A stretch of DNA of 64,000 nucleotides from Myrica gale (GCA_963930655.1 OZ005621.1:10589001-10653000); one strand, 5' to 3'. Positions 1 to 12,177 are shown, numbered from the stretch's first letter. A program made the numbers and translations. The notes: generated by a model not told the origin, from the sequence alone.

Positions 1-823
1 CTGTGGTTCTAGCTATTTGTGAAATGTCAATGCATGGGAAAGGTGTGTTTCGAATTATGTCATATTTCTGTTGAAAGTCTACTTGTAGTGGTGGGTGTAT
101 TTTGTTTTTTAAATAAACTTTAGATCTAAAAAGCTATATTGCAGAATGAGGGAAGTCTTAAAACAATTTCTGGGGTTTTTTTAACTGCTATGATAGTGGT
201 GCTTTTGTCCTCAAACATTTTTTAAACATTCTACGCCTCCAATTTTCCTCATATGCAATACAGACATCGTGTTTGTCAACTAATCCGTAGTCGCAATGGA
301 CTGTTGAAACTATTGAATAAGTTTGTAGTTTTTCTCTCTTTTCCTTTGAAATGCCATTGGATTGACTGAGTCAATGCTGTCATTAGCGCCTTCCATTTTT
401 ATTTTAAGTTGAAAAACAAAATTTATCAACATAACACTAAGTGCTCCCTCCATTTGAAATCTGTTTCTTTTCTGGTTCATCTTTGATGTTTTCTATGGGT
501 GAGAAGTCAAGCCCTGTACCTTTTTTCACTTTCAAAATCACCACTCTTCCCCAGAAGTCCTTATTTTGACCATTTAGGGTTAAAGAATGAGAAGGCAACT
601 TTAAAGTTGACTAGGGCCAATGACTTTGGCTCCAATTGCACTTTTCCTCTCATACGAACTGAGTGGAGGGTGAATTTTCGGGTTAAAGACTCACTGAACG
701 AATATGTAACTACCATAAGTGTGAATCCACTAATTTTAGGCTCTTTGTCTTTTGAAGTTTCTATGGCTTACTTTACCCTTAACCAGCTACCGCTGCATTG
801 AACTTAATGACAGATATTTGTAG
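1..823 (+). other. Intron sequence 5' of the first visible FTA exon
   Basis: No coding exon is convincing here. The sequence is AT-rich with T-tracts and ends in a splice acceptor (TTTGTAG) at 823. The 100-codon open frame at 499-801 has no recognisable domain and lies just before that acceptor, so I read it as intronic. The earlier exons of the farnesyltransferase alpha gene must lie left of the window. Confidence 0.6.
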
Positions 824-2352
824 GCATCATAGGCGGTGGGTTGCCGAGAAACTGGGACCTGATGCGGCAAGCAAGGAACTTGAGATCACTAAGAAGATAC
901 TTTCCCTTGATGCTAAAAACTATCATGCCTGGTCTCATCGGCAGGTTTGTTGGTGCTTTTTTGTCCTAAATAAGTGGCATAAGCTCTTTCTCGTATGAGG
1001 AGTTTACCACTGTCTTCTATTTCTTCTTCTTCCTCCATTTTTCATGGGGGATCTCTCTTTTTTCTCTCTCCAGTAATTGGACGAGTATTTTGAGCACCAT
1101 TGGATAGAGCTTCTGTACTTTTTCCAGTTGAATTTTTAGGTAGATAGGATTTTACTTAATATTTTGGTTTTTTTTCTTTTTAATACAGTGGGTTCTGCGG
1201 GCACTAGGAGGATGGAAAGATGAACTTGACTACTGTCAGGAGCTCCTTGAAGAAGACATCTTAAACAATTCGGCTTGGAATCAGGTAGAGTGACATGTTT
1301 TGCACCTGCCACTTGATCATTATCCACTATGATGAAAAATAAACTGGTACTTATGCCCATGTTTAAATTTGGTGAGTTTACTTAATCCCTGATGCCATTA
1401 TCTTGTTGGTTGGGAAAAAAACAATGAAGTCGAAGTGGAATTGTGATCTAGTGCATTCTTGCTGTTCTTTAGGATATAATAGTGCTGATGAGTCTGGGAC
1501 CAAAATCACACAACCATCTGATTGGGAAATTTCTTGTGGGTTCCATCGTACAACTTGTCATGGCTAGTTTGCTTCAGTTTCTTTTAAAGAAAGTTTTTTT
1601 TTGCCAATATTCACTTTTGAGTTCGACATGTACTGAGACAGTCAATTAACAACAAATGAGACATGATGGAATTTCTATTATTTCTGCACTGAGTTACAAT
1701 GTGCAATACCTACTTTTTGTTACAGCTTCTGCTCTGATTGGTTCTTGGCTCCTGAGATACTGAGCAGAATTTTGTCACTACCGTTGGTTAACCTTTTTTT
1801 TTTTTTTTGTCTATGTTAGTGTATGCCAGTTACCTTTTTATGAATTTGTTGGCAATTTCCACCTGCTTCTTTTGTCTAGGTAAATTAACACCATAATTTT
1901 TCTTTTTTTGCTTGGAACAGAGATACTTTGTTGTAACAATGTCTCCTCTTCTGGGAGGCCTAGAGGCTATGAGAGAGTCTGAAGTGAGATTCACTGTTGA
2001 AGCCATACTAGCGAAACCTGAGAATGAGAGCCCATGGAGATACCTTCGAGGGCTTTACAAAGGCGACACTCAGTCTTGGGTGAATGATCCTCAAGTCTCT
2101 TCAGTATGCTTGAGGGTTTTGAAATCCAAAAACAACTTTGTGTTTGCTCTGAGCATGCTTTTGGATCTTCTCTGCCATGGTCTCCAGCCAAGTCAAGAGT
2201 TCAAAGAGGTCGTGGATGATCTGGAGACTTCAGGCCCAGATCAACCAGATTCTGACTTGGCAAAAACAGTTTGTTCTGTCTTGGAACGTGTTGACCCTAT
2301 GAGAGCTAACTACTGGAAGTGGCGTAAGAGCAGGCTTCCTCATGCGACTTAA
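824..2352 (+). CDS. FTA: Protein farnesyltransferase / geranylgeranyltransferase-I alpha subunit, 3' part
   Basis: Three terminal exons are visible: 824-944, 1189-1284 and 1921-2352 (stop TAA), all with GT-AG junctions and matching phases. They give about 215 residues. The alpha subunit pairs with either of two beta subunits and helps attach farnesyl or geranylgeranyl groups to CaaX cysteines of proteins such as small GTPases and plant developmental regulators. The PFTA helical repeats are recognisable by their N-x-x-W-x-x-R cores: [10 protein letters not shown] near the end of the first exon, NSAWNQRYF across the second junction, then [10 protein letters not shown]. The C-terminus ends in [13 protein letters not shown], as in plant homologues. 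The open frame appears intact. The 5' exons, including the start codon, are outside the window. The assignment rests on the repeat pattern and remembered family sequence. Confidence 0.93.
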
Positions 2353-3207
2353 TATTGGGAGGGGTATTGGTGAGTGTCATCTGAGTGTCAATATGTATTT
2401 GGTTATCCTCAAAAATCATATCTACAGATGGGGTTGGATAAAGGGTCATGCAACGACTTCTGAGATATTCTAGTGTAAGGTCATGGTCCTCAGTGACTTC
2501 GAGGATAGGTCGGTTGTAAGAGTTTCTGGAAAAAAAACCCTGTCCCCAGTTTGCTTTCTTATTGAAACATATGCTATAACCTATTGGTCCTCAAAATGGA
2601 TTTGTGGGACTGCAGTCCAGTTTCTTGTAATCTTGAGGTGCATTATGATCCAGTTGGAAGCGGCCTCTGCGAGGAGGGAATCTCTGTACAGAACACCTTG
2701 ATGACATCTCTTGTTTTGTTTTCTTTGTTTTTTGCTTCTTGGAGCCTTGATGGCCTCTAAAATTTCACGGAAGTGCTTGATTGGAAGGACCTGCCTTAAA
2801 CGAAAAACTAAAAACAGAGGATAAGAGAACTGAGAAAAGGAAAAGAAAGGCTCTTCCATACGTAGTGGACTTGGGCGAGAGCAAAACGATTATTCTAAGT
2901 CAGGAAAAATTGTAGGAAAATTTGGAGAAACTCGAATTTGGCAATGTAAACAGAAGCAATAGAAACTCATTTTTTTCCAAGAAAATAATTTTCCTCCGTG
3001 GCCTTTGTAAAATGGCAAAGCAAAACAAACGTGCAGCGTGTAGTTCTCAAGCCTGACGGTCTAAAGCGGTAAAGCTTTCCATAGACGTGAGGAAATGCCT
3101 GTCAATCATGTTCGTTCCACTTCCGCATGTGGGTGCTTGCTCGACTCCATTGACAATTGATGTTAAGCGAGCTGATCTGTCCCACACGCAACACCCAGGG
3201 ACGGATC

Positions 3208-3249
<42 letters not shown>

Positions 3250-3638
3250 AATGCTGCAGTCATCACAGTTGTCCTACCAACACTCAAAATATAAATGTGA
3301 TCACCACATTCCATGTAGAGATTTTGACTTCACAATATGAACCTATAGAATCCGAGCTGCTGATTAAATCATACAACATTCTAAGTTTGATGAGAAACAG
3401 TTGACAGAAGTTTTGCTAGCTTAAATCGTCCGAAATCTACAATACTCCCATTCTCTTTCACCAATATACAAAGGGAACCATCTTCCTTTCAGATTAGATG
3501 AACGGGAAAACACAAAACGCATATTTACTACTTGGGAAAGGAAAAGAAAGATCTGTAAACACTAACGGACTGGGACATTCATTAAGGGCAAAACAAGGGG
3601 TAGATGAAAAGCCAAAACACTAGTGAGAATCAAGCTGA
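2353..3638. other. Tail-to-tail intergenic region between FTA and the NTH1 remnant
   Basis: This is the 3' flank of two converging genes. I see no open frame with a recognisable domain. It holds a (GA)n microsatellite at about 3210-3247. Poly(A) signals of both genes should lie here, but none is distinctive enough to place. Confidence 0.6.
3210..3247. repeat. (GA)n microsatellite
   Basis: An uninterrupted GA dinucleotide tract of about 19 units. It explains the Arg-Glu and Ser-Leu runs in the overlapping open frames, which are therefore not genes. Confidence 0.95.
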
Positions 3639-3774
3639 TCAAAGCTTCTTGCTCACAGCAGACTTTTTGGACTTGGATGGTGGGCTCAAGGTCTCCCTGA
3701 ACGCAGATGGGCAGGACTCACTTACACTGCACATTCCACAGTTAGGTCTGAGAGGAGTACAAACCGTCTGTTCA

Positions 3775-3818
3775 AATCCAAATCCGAACAAAAAAAAAAA
3801 TCCAAATCCGAACAAATT
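3775..3818. repeat. Short direct duplication with an A-tract at the NTH1 last-exon acceptor
   Basis: The string TCCAAATCCGAACAAA occurs twice, separated by a run of A. On the NTH1 (minus) strand it sits exactly where the last intron's acceptor and the VGFGQ codons should be. The only plausible acceptor left is AACAG directly before the ACG (Thr) codon. Confidence 0.8.
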
Positions 3819-3909
3819 AAGCCCATATAGTGTGAACAAAAATCAAAATGTTATAAAGTAAAAAGATTAATATTCCTAGAAACTTTACTCTCATTGTTGA
3901 AGTTAGTTA

Positions 3910-4102
3910 GGCTGCGTTCACTTACAAAATTTTACCAAAAATATTATCTTACTCCTAATAAAATAATCTAATTTAATCTCTCTCCCATAAAAAAATATAA
4001 AAAATTACAAAAAATATAAAAAATTATCGCTCTTCACTTTTTCACTAAACCCAATACCAACACATATTCTCATACCAAAAATATTACAACACAAACACAA
4101 CC
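3910..4102. mobile_element. Tourist-like MITE, copy 1 (193 bp)
   Basis: Imperfect terminal inverted repeats (GGCTGCGTTCACTT at the left, and a right end whose reverse complement begins GGTTGTGTTTGTG) are flanked by a 3-bp duplication TTA at 3907-3909 and 4103-4105. The size, AT-rich core and 3-bp target site fit PIF/Harbinger-derived Tourist MITEs. A second copy in inverse orientation is at 61106-61300. It lies in an intron of the NTH1 remnant. Confidence 0.85.
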
Positions 4103-4121
4103 TTAGATGACTACCAATGTT

Positions 4122-4424
4122 TAAGGGAATATTTTAATTCTCGGTCTCCAAACTATGGCGCCAATGTCATATAGAAGTTCAAACTATCAAATTTCAACCA
4201 TGAACTATCAAAGTGCATTATGTGCTCTATGATAGGATCAGCTTTGAGATTGTGCCACAACTTAATTTTTGCTCATTTTAACCGTAGCAGATTAAAAGGC
4301 AGAAATTGATGATTTCTGCTAATTCGAAACTGAAATGTAACGAAATTGATAGTTTAAACCCCTAAATGACGTTGATCCTATAGTTATAGTTTAAGAGCGA
4401 AAAGTGAAGTTTTTTCAAAGTTTA
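4122..4424. mobile_element. MITE-like repeat, family A, copy 1 (diverged)
   Basis: About 300 bp bounded by inverted ends that read like 'tcaaactat' / 'atagtttaag'. It shares phrases about unaltered order with the copies at 6912, 23165 and 41157. The ends are approximate and no target duplication is clear. Confidence 0.5.
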
Positions 4425-4792
4425 AACAGAACGAAATTTTTTATTTTATTTTTATATTTTTTTGTAAGAACCTCTTCAGAAAGAAAAAGCTTATCTTCAA
4501 AAGATTTCTGTTTTTTTTTTTTATCAATTTCTTCTTCTTCTGATGAATAGTTTGACTCAGGTCCACTGACTAGTCAACTGTCCAACTGGTTTTTGACTCA
4601 GACAATTAATAGGGACAAGACCCAATTGGACTTGGGGCCAGTCTCAGTTAGACAGGTTTGACCAACCGGTTGGGTCTGGTTTTTTGAACCATGGAGCTTT
4701 CTTTTTAACACTTCGCTTCGTGCACTTGTTTTTAACCAAAGATCAAAAACTTGTGTGTTGCTCCAGCCTCTAGCTCCAACATCACTATATTA

Positions 4793-4874
4793 AGGATGTT
4801 CTTCATTCAAAAATCGTGATTTCATCTCATATTCCTCTAGGATGTTCTTCATACTCAAAAATCGTGATTTCATC
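4793..4874. repeat. Two-copy direct repeat of about 35 bp
   Basis: AGGATGTTCTTCAT followed by CAAAAATCGTGATTTCATC occurs at 4793-4826 and again at 4839-4874 with a 2-bp difference. It lies in the last NTH1 intron and has no apparent function. Confidence 0.85.
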
Positions 4875-6911
4875 ACCAGACATTGCTTGTGTTCAACATC
4901 TATGCAGAACAACAGTATGTCGCCGTATATTAAAGCACTAACCCAGCTCACATGTTGCAATATTTCAAAATTTGGCAACAGAAAGATGAAGATAAAAAGT
5001 CATTCCTGAATTTGCCAGCATTCAACCTAATGTATGTACACACTTCCATAATTACCAATACCAATGATATACTTCCAGAGTAAACATATCTATGTGCACG
5101 TATTGAGCTATTTTTTATACTTATTTTCTTTGGTCAGAGTGAGTGAGCTACACGTACCAAAAGAAGGTTTATCGGAACCCATTCTTCCTTTGGAAGCCAC
5201 AGTTGCAACGCCTCTCTTGTTTCCTCACGTGTTGAAGTTTTCTGGCAAAGACAATAAAGATTAGCCCATCTGGAAACTTTAAAGCACTATCATAATTCAA
5301 GCGAATCATAAATATGACAACAGTGTGTCCTTAACTTGGAGTGAGGCAAGGCGGTAAATATGGCTGACAAAAACTCAATAGATTGGTGGTAGGTAAATTA
5401 TGTCCAGCCAAAAACTGCAAAAGTAGACTTATGAATATGTCCATCTTCACGTACATTGACACATTAAAATGTATCCTTTAAAATTAAGGGACTCTCTTTT
5501 GGCGTTATGTTGAGCTGAATCCCTTCACATAGTAGCTTCCTTTTCATATCCAACCAGACAGAGACGAGAATAAACGGAGTAGTAATATAACTATAGCAGG
5601 ACAAAACGATTAAAGAAGAAGACGAAGAAAAAGTAAGTCAAGAAAAGGCTTCAATATAACATGGGTTATTGGACTGGGGAACCCACATCCATCAATTACG
5701 CAAAGGAAAGGAAGGACCTCCTGACTGCTCAAGAGTTCAAAAGGTATAAAGCGTCCACATTGACTGTCATTGTAGCTGCCAAGTCTCTTTCTTTTCTTTT
5801 TTTTTTGGGTAAGTTCCAAGTCTCTTTCTCTTCAAGGTAACTCAAGTAAAAAAATTCCATGTACTGACTCCTGAGGCCCAAAACTGCATTTGTTCATTGA
5901 TTTCACACACAATTCAGTGGGTCTCAAGGTCATTAGATCATCTTCCAACCCTATTCTTAAGAGGGGAGAAGGTAGTAGTTGAACAAAAGGCCATTGGTAA
6001 ACATTTGATGAGAGCAAGGAAAAATTTCCAAAATGTAGGAAATCAATTTTCAAGAACCTACGAACTTAAAAACCTATTTGAGTAGATCAAATGTGGTAGC
6101 AGGGAGAGATACCTGTTTTGTGCCAGGCGGCTTTGACACCCATCCAAGGCGATTACAAATGCGGTGCACGTGAGTATCTACACATATCCCTTGAACATTA
6201 TTCCATCCGGCATACATAACCTAAAGCACCACATGGGATAGAACATTAAGTTGCTGAGCCACTATTCAGATTTAATAAACCAATAATGCAATCAAGCCCT
6301 ACCAAATGAGCCATCTTAGGGCCTATCCCCGGAAGTACCAGCAGCTCCTCCAATGTGCTAGGTATGTCTCCAGCATACTTCATCAGACAAATGTTTGCAA
6401 TTTTCTTCAAGTTAGTAGATTTTCTTGTATAAAATCCAACCTAAAAGATTCAATGATAGGATACTATGTTGGTAAAAATATAAGAGACGAGTAAAAGTGT
6501 CATAAGTATAGCAAAGAACTGACATACAGGGTATATCAAGCTTTTGAGAGTTGCTTCATCAGCTTTGTCAATTGTATAGGCAGTGAGAAAGACCATTTTG
6601 TAGGAGACGCTGAATTGCTCCAGCACTCCTAAGACATTTGTCAGTGAAGTTTGAAGGGCATCCATTAAAAAACAGAACATGGTTTAGACCAACTAAAGAA
6701 TACAGTTTATATGAGGCACATCAGGCACAAACACAGCTTTGGGGCAGACAGTTAAAGGTTATCCACTATCTATCTTAGACTCCCAAATTATTTGCACGTT
6801 CTTCAGTCAACCTTACCATACCAGCTGAGTGCAGAAAAAGATCCGTTTCTAAACCATTTTAGGTTGCCTCCATGGCCAGTCAGTGCACAGGAAGCTACCA
6901 ACTAGCTTCAA

Positions 6912-7204
6912 GGGGAAAATTTACTTTGTGCCCTCAAATTATGGTGGTTCATTTCATTTTGAAATTTACGCTACCAATTTTGTCACATTACACCCTCGAA
7001 CTCTTAAAGATTCATCTATATGCCCTCTAACAAGATCTACAGTCAAAATTGGGTCACGTAGCCTATTTTCCATCCTCTCCAGCCATAAAATATGTTCAAT
7101 AGGCGCACATTGATGAATCTTGATAGTTCGAGTGCGCAATGTGATGCTATTGGTAGTTTGGACAATGATATTGGCATCATAATTTTGGAACGCAAAATTC
7201 ACCC
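6912..7204. mobile_element. MITE-like repeat, family A, copy 2
   Basis: The left end GGGGAAAATTTACTTTGTGC and the reverse complement of the right end, GGGGTGAATTTTGCGTTCC, match imperfectly as terminal inverted repeats over about 30 bp. The internal order of motifs (accctcgaactc, gtcaaaattggg) matches the copy at 41157-41473. Confidence 0.7.
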
Positions 7205-7608
7205 CAACTTTATACACTCTTTTTGACGCTCAAAGTCTCATACACATTATTTTAAAGAAAAACACTCCAGTACTATAAAAGCTGCCTATGTGATTATATA
7301 CACCAGTAAATTTATTTTTGCACTTTGTGTGACACTTTTTATCACGTTCGATGTTGACTTTGTATTTGCAATATAGACTTTTTCAAGAAATTTTTCAACT
7401 AAAATTCACAAATTCTACATTTTGTGGTCGCAAAAGGTATACGAATTAAGTAGCAACTTAGTCAATGCTGATCATAAGTACACTAAACCCCGATAAGCCT
7501 AAAATGTGTATTATATAAAAAGGAAAGGGATATAGGAGGATAAAATATCTTCCAAGGTTTTTGTTTAGAATTTTAAACACATTTCCATGAGGAAATGAAA
7601 CTTTCCTG

Positions 7609-7770
7609 GTGTTTGCAAATGAGAATTGGTGAAAAAGTGATGAGAAAGATGATTTGAGTGTACTTGTTATGTTTATTGTAATAGAAAGAGATGATTTGAT
7701 GAGGGGGAGAGAGAGAGATTATTTTATAGTTATTTTATTAGGCCAAAATTTTAGGGTGTAAACATCACCA
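7609..7770. mobile_element. Tourist-like MITE remnant
   Basis: Inverted ends GGTGTTTGCAAATGAGAATTGG and, as reverse complement of the right end, GGTGATGTTTACACCC are related, and the core (GAGAGAGAGATTATTTTA) resembles the Tourist copies at 3910 and 61106. No target duplication is convincing. Confidence 0.45.
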
Positions 7771-9535
7771 TAAAGTCTGCCAACAAAATGTTTTTTCCAT
7801 ATAACTTTCCATCACTAGGGCTAACCTATGAAGTCTTTTGAGTCTATCACAAGGTTATATTTTATCGTGGTTAATTTATGACAAAGTCCATTCCAAGTTC
7901 TTGCTAAAGCACACGTTTCCCTCAGCTTACATTAAGACAAGCTTCAATAGTTCAAAACTTTGAGGCATCTGGGTGTTAGTTGAAATCTTCACTCTCTAAA
8001 GTGAAAGCTCATCACTTGATTGGTGTGTGTGTAGTTCATTTCCCTCATTACAAAAAGTAAATAACATCAGTTGACTGCCTTCATGTGGAAACAACCGATT
8101 AAAGCATTTGTGGCAGTGACATTATACCTTAAGAGGGAAAGTACTTGTCATGAGTTACGTTATCCTTGGTTTGACTTGAAAGAAGCTAAGATACTAAGAC
8201 AGCAAATCTTCTTTCCTGATAAAGATAAATTATTAACTATTAACATATCGGAAAGAAGACTTGAACCTTAACCGTTTCATGCATGAAGTTGAAATTTCAC
8301 AACTGGCAAAGTTCTGATGTTGGAATTGAAAAAGTACATAAGCAAAACAGGGTGAAGCAACCAGGCAAGCCCAACTCAAATCCACGTCAGTCAAAGCATG
8401 GACGAAGCGGGTGGGGACAGCAGGGTCCCTAGCCCCCTAGAGATCAAAGAAACTAAAGAAGTTTCACAAGAGGTTTTGGTAATTTTGTATGTGTTCTCTC
8501 CAAAAATACTTCCAACCCCTTAAAAAAATCCCCCCCCTCCAAAATTTGTTTTTGGCTTCGTCTCTGTGTCAAAGACCATTGGACAAGTAGTCAAAGATTC
8601 AACTGGTGCTTGTATTGAATTGATTTTGGAAAGGTTAAAGTGCGTAGAAATGAGTAGGGATGCCATGTAGCGATTTCAATTTTATATCTGACAATTCAAG
8701 AGCGCATCATTCTTGGCCATCAAGCAGAATTTATTGGTTAGAACACTGTTAAACGTGCATCAATTACGGCAATGTTCCCAACTCACAGCATGAACAGTTT
8801 CTGAGTCATTGGAACAAAATTCATCAACAAATATACAACATTCAAAGGGCCACAATCACCTAAGGAAATAATACATCTTATACAGTTGTTCCTTCTAAAA
8901 CTTCTATTTCAATTCAATGTTGTAATAATAACCACAATTATAGTGCAATTTTTCTTCTTTGATTTCTCTTTCCTTTACAATGAATGAAAAAACTATTCTA
9001 GAGGAAAAGCTAAGGAAACATCTCCAAAGTGAAATAAATAATCAATTAGTGAAAGGAACCTGCTCATGGCAACAACGTAAAAGGCATCCCAAAGCCGAGA
9101 AGTAAGGGGACATAAGCCACTAGATCAAACACCTCATAACAGAAGTTGTTCTCGTAAAAATCTTCTACTTTAACGACTTCAAATCAAAAACTTATAGCAA
9201 TACAAGGATTCTATCTTCACCAAGCCAATGCCAATGCATTATCTTTTCTTTCAGGCTTTCCATTAAACATTTATGGCACATCAATGTTTCCCTCGAAACC
9301 TTAACTCAAAATCTGACCGTGCATGCCTTCCTAGACTCCAAAATTTGTATCCATTCCAACATGCATAGCGTAGAAGAGATAACAACAGAACTCAAACAAA
9401 TACTAAATGACATCCACGATTTCTCATAAAAATTTCACAAAAAGAGCAATACCCTTACCTTGGCTTTTCTTGATTCCTCCTACTGCACTACACCTCCCCT
9501 AGCTTTCTACGACAGTCATAATTTTCTTCTATCCG

Positions 9536-9580
9536 TCTCCTTCTTCTTCTTCTTCTTCTTCTTCTTCTTCTTCTTCTTCT
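9536..9580. repeat. (TTC)n / (GAA)n microsatellite
   Basis: About 15 TTC units. It produces the poly-Arg reading in an overlapping minus-strand frame, which is not a gene. Confidence 0.95.
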
Positions 9581-10381
9581 CTTCTGCGGCTTCAGCGTTT
9601 TCCTCCTCTTGTTTGTGTGCATGAGTGCATGAGTGCGTGATTGACAAAGGAACAAAACAAAGAAAATGGGGAGGGGGAGAAAGATGGCGTGAAACAAAGT
9701 GTTAGGAGGAAAAAACCATCATACTCCCCAACTTTGTTAGTAACGCCATCCACCATTGGTGAAACATGCGGTTGTTTGTTTTTTTTTCTCACGTGTGTCT
9801 CCCACTATACGTCTCTTTCAATCACTTCATTTATTTATTTATTTTTAATTGAGACCTATAGTGCAATTGAACACTATTAAAATTTGCAAACAAATATAAC
9901 ATGTAAATTATGAATAAAGATGCAAGAAAAAGTGCTTAAGGAAAATCTCACCTTAGACATAATTTTAAATCAAGTCAACCATATATGTCTTTTCTCAATA
10001 ATTCAGGATAGTGCAAAAAATTAAAGAGTCAAGAAGTAAAATATTAATGTCTAAATTGACATCGAAGAAAACATAAAATGACCAATGCTACTAGTCTCTA
10101 AGTCGGGGTCTCATAGTTTGCTTTTGGATGGATAATTTTTATGCTCCACCTTGACTTTGACTATTCATTTGTTGTATGGTTATGGTTTAACATTGACCAT
10201 AGACACATAATTTCATACCTGATAAACCTAATACCATAAACAATTTCATTATCAAATACAAAACACCAGAATCACACTAACTTTCAACTGGAAATATTTC
10301 ACCTGTGGTCATTTATAATAGAAGCATCTTCAAAATATACATCCACTAAATGGCTTAACCACTATTTACATCCAACTTCAA

Positions 10382-10525
10382 CATGGACAGTTTCAAAATA
10401 TACAGCTTAAACCTGGACAGCTTCAAAATATACATCTTAAACTTGGATAGTTTCAAAATATACAGCCAAAGCCCAACCATGGACAGTTCCTGTTTTAAAT
10501 ACAGCCAAAGCCCAACCATGGACAA
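10382..10525. repeat. Degenerate tandem repeat, about 30-bp unit
   Basis: The phrase GGACAGTTTCAAAATATACAG recurs about three times with changes, followed by a pair of AGCCAAAGCCCAACCATGGAC units. It lies just outside the recognisable MULE coding part and could be subterminal MULE sequence. Confidence 0.7.
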
Positions 10526-11128
10526 CTTATAAACAACCATTACAACAAAAAATAGATACAACAACTACATTCAAGTTCGCTGCGATGGGTCCTTCTTTTT
10601 CCTGGTCTTCGTTAATCCGCTTTTCCCATCATCCGTCAACCCGTTTGTGACCCCGCAACGGGTTCTGTGAGGTCAATGAAGAGTTGTCAGGGAAGGCCCG
10701 AGGTCAGTGCCACTCCCCTCAAACGATCAGAGCTTCGGGTTCTTGTTGCCACTCCCCAAAAAATGCTGAAGTAGCTGCAGTTGATGGGCTGCTTCTGCTT
10801 TTGCCCCAGCTACTTGGCAGCGTCAATAGGCTGTTTCTTCCCCAAGTAGGGGGAAGTGTAATACCAGCGTAATCCCCTGGATCCTACAAACAGTTAGTTG
10901 TTAGCCTAGTTTATATGTTCTCTATGCATGTGAATAAAAAACTCAAGACTTTATAAGCGTTAAATGTCTTAAGCAAACACATTGGAATAATTACAATATC
11001 ACCCGTTAAAGCGGATGTAACCAGCCTTGAAGACGATCCAGCTTGGGAGGTAGGAACCTTCATAATAGTTGATATTAGCAATGAAACATGTGCACATAAA
11101 TTTCAGATTGAATTACAAAGCGTATACC

Positions 11129-12060
11129 TCAGTTGTGTAAGTTTGGGGTTGCTTTTGTAGTCTTTTGCTTCTTCTTCTTGCATAACCTTGCGTTGTGCCC
11201 CTCCTTGCCACATTTGGAGCATTTGATAATAGTTCCAACCTTGCTTAGCCTAATACGGGACTTAGGCTCATCCATGCCCCTTCTCCTTAACCTCTTTGGC
11301 CTCTCGGTTGCACTTTTACTGTTAGAGGTAAGCACGGATATTGCGGGGCATGATTCCATTGTTCTTCACTTGGCATTGGGTTAATTATAGGCCCATATGC
11401 CTTCATATATGTCTCCACGGTGTAAAAGTCATCAACAAAATTCTCGGGCTTCCCCATCATACAAAATGGCAGAAATTGCATGGGCGCAAGGTATGCCCTT
11501 GAGATTCCATTGTCTACAACTGCATGTCCTCTCTTTTAAGTTCACTACGTATTGCCTCCGTTTATGCTCCACCTCAAATAATCCATTCCCAGCATAGGTG
11601 GAAATGCACTCACATGACTTGAGCCCATTTCTATCAAGTTTCTTCATGGTAGCTAGAGTCAGCTTCTCGTGCATCTTATTCATCCCGTCCCGCTTAACTT
11701 GATACCTTCGCATGAGCTTTTTTCTGATAACCTCTATCATTGTGATTATGTGTTTATCACGAACCTCCAAAATATGTATTGAAGCACTTTGACAAGTTGT
11801 TCACGAGAAGATCTGACCTCGCATGTATAGGGAAATGGGATCTTGCCCACAGTGCTGGATCCACCTTCACCAGTCATATGCATATGCATATGCATATCCA
11901 TGTGCATCTTCACCTATTGCCTTTAGTGTCATCATCTCAACCTTCCATTCTGCTACAATGTATACAGAGGCTGCTGCCCAAAGCCAGTCTTTCAATAGCT
12001 GCCCACGATGACCTTCATCCATGAAATTGTCATACAAGTGTCGTACGCAAATTCTATGGT
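11129..12060 (-). pseudogene. MULE transposase, C-terminal half
   Basis: The frame at 11770-11432 carries a SWIM zinc finger (C-S-C, then GIPCAHAISAI), used by MULE transposases for DNA binding. The frame at 11481-11287 continues with FVDDFYTVETYMKAY, typical of the region after SWIM. The frame 11359-11129 ends in a CCHC knuckle (C-x2-C-x4-H-x4-C) and a Lys-rich tail. The part 12060-11770 reads as transposase in more than one frame and includes a repeated ATATGC tract (11876-11898) that encodes Tyr-Ala repeats. Frame changes between the parts show decay. Confidence 0.8.
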
Positions 12061-12177
12061 CAGTGGTGGGAAGAACTTCATTGAAACTTGGGATAAGGTC
12101 CTACAACGTTGATAGATTCAAGGTGTTAGTTCATGAAAAATGTGGAAATGCAATAAATATGTAACTAAGGAAGGTTG

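Larger units (their letters stand above)
3639..6628 (-). pseudogene. NTH1: Endonuclease III-like DNA glycosylase/AP lyase, truncated and frameshifted
   Basis: Minus-strand exons at about 6628-6528, 6440-6303, 6220-6113, 5241-5158 and 3767-3639 encode the C-terminal two thirds of a plant NTH1, a base-excision-repair glycosylase that removes oxidised pyrimidines. The helix-hairpin-helix [11 protein letters not shown] carries the catalytic Lys, VDTHVHR carries the catalytic Asp, and the last exon has the 4Fe-4S pattern C-x6-C-x2-C-x5-C. Two defects are visible. In the 6628-6528 exon the frame of AGAIQRLLQNGL shifts relative to the following TAYTIDKADEATL; one extra A on the plus strand in 6588-6590 explains it. 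The residues expected just before the first cluster Cys (VGFGQ in relatives) are lost in a short duplicated A-rich tract. I could not find the exon encoding SSQTKD or any transit peptide between 6629 and 10354. A decayed gene copy is likelier than an active gene, though an assembly error could produce the frameshift. Confidence 0.75.
6629..10354. other. Gene-poor stretch with MITEs
   Basis: No exon with recognisable protein similarity was found on either strand. It contains MITE-like repeats (6912-7204, 7609-7770) and a (TTC)n tract at 9536-9580. Read on the minus strand, 9800-9470 looks like a leader region: a pyrimidine-rich promoter-like part, then GAA repeats, then a possible donor (CAAG|GTAAGG) near 9455. 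It could be the orphaned 5' UTR of the NTH1 copy, but nothing coding follows that I can recognise. Confidence 0.5.

Noticed and set aside
3087-3404. 105-codon frame with an Arg-Glu run
   Set aside because: Created by the (GA)n tract in the FTA 3' flank; no similarity.
9488-9697. Poly-Arg frame on the minus strand
   Set aside because: Produced by the (TTC)n microsatellite.
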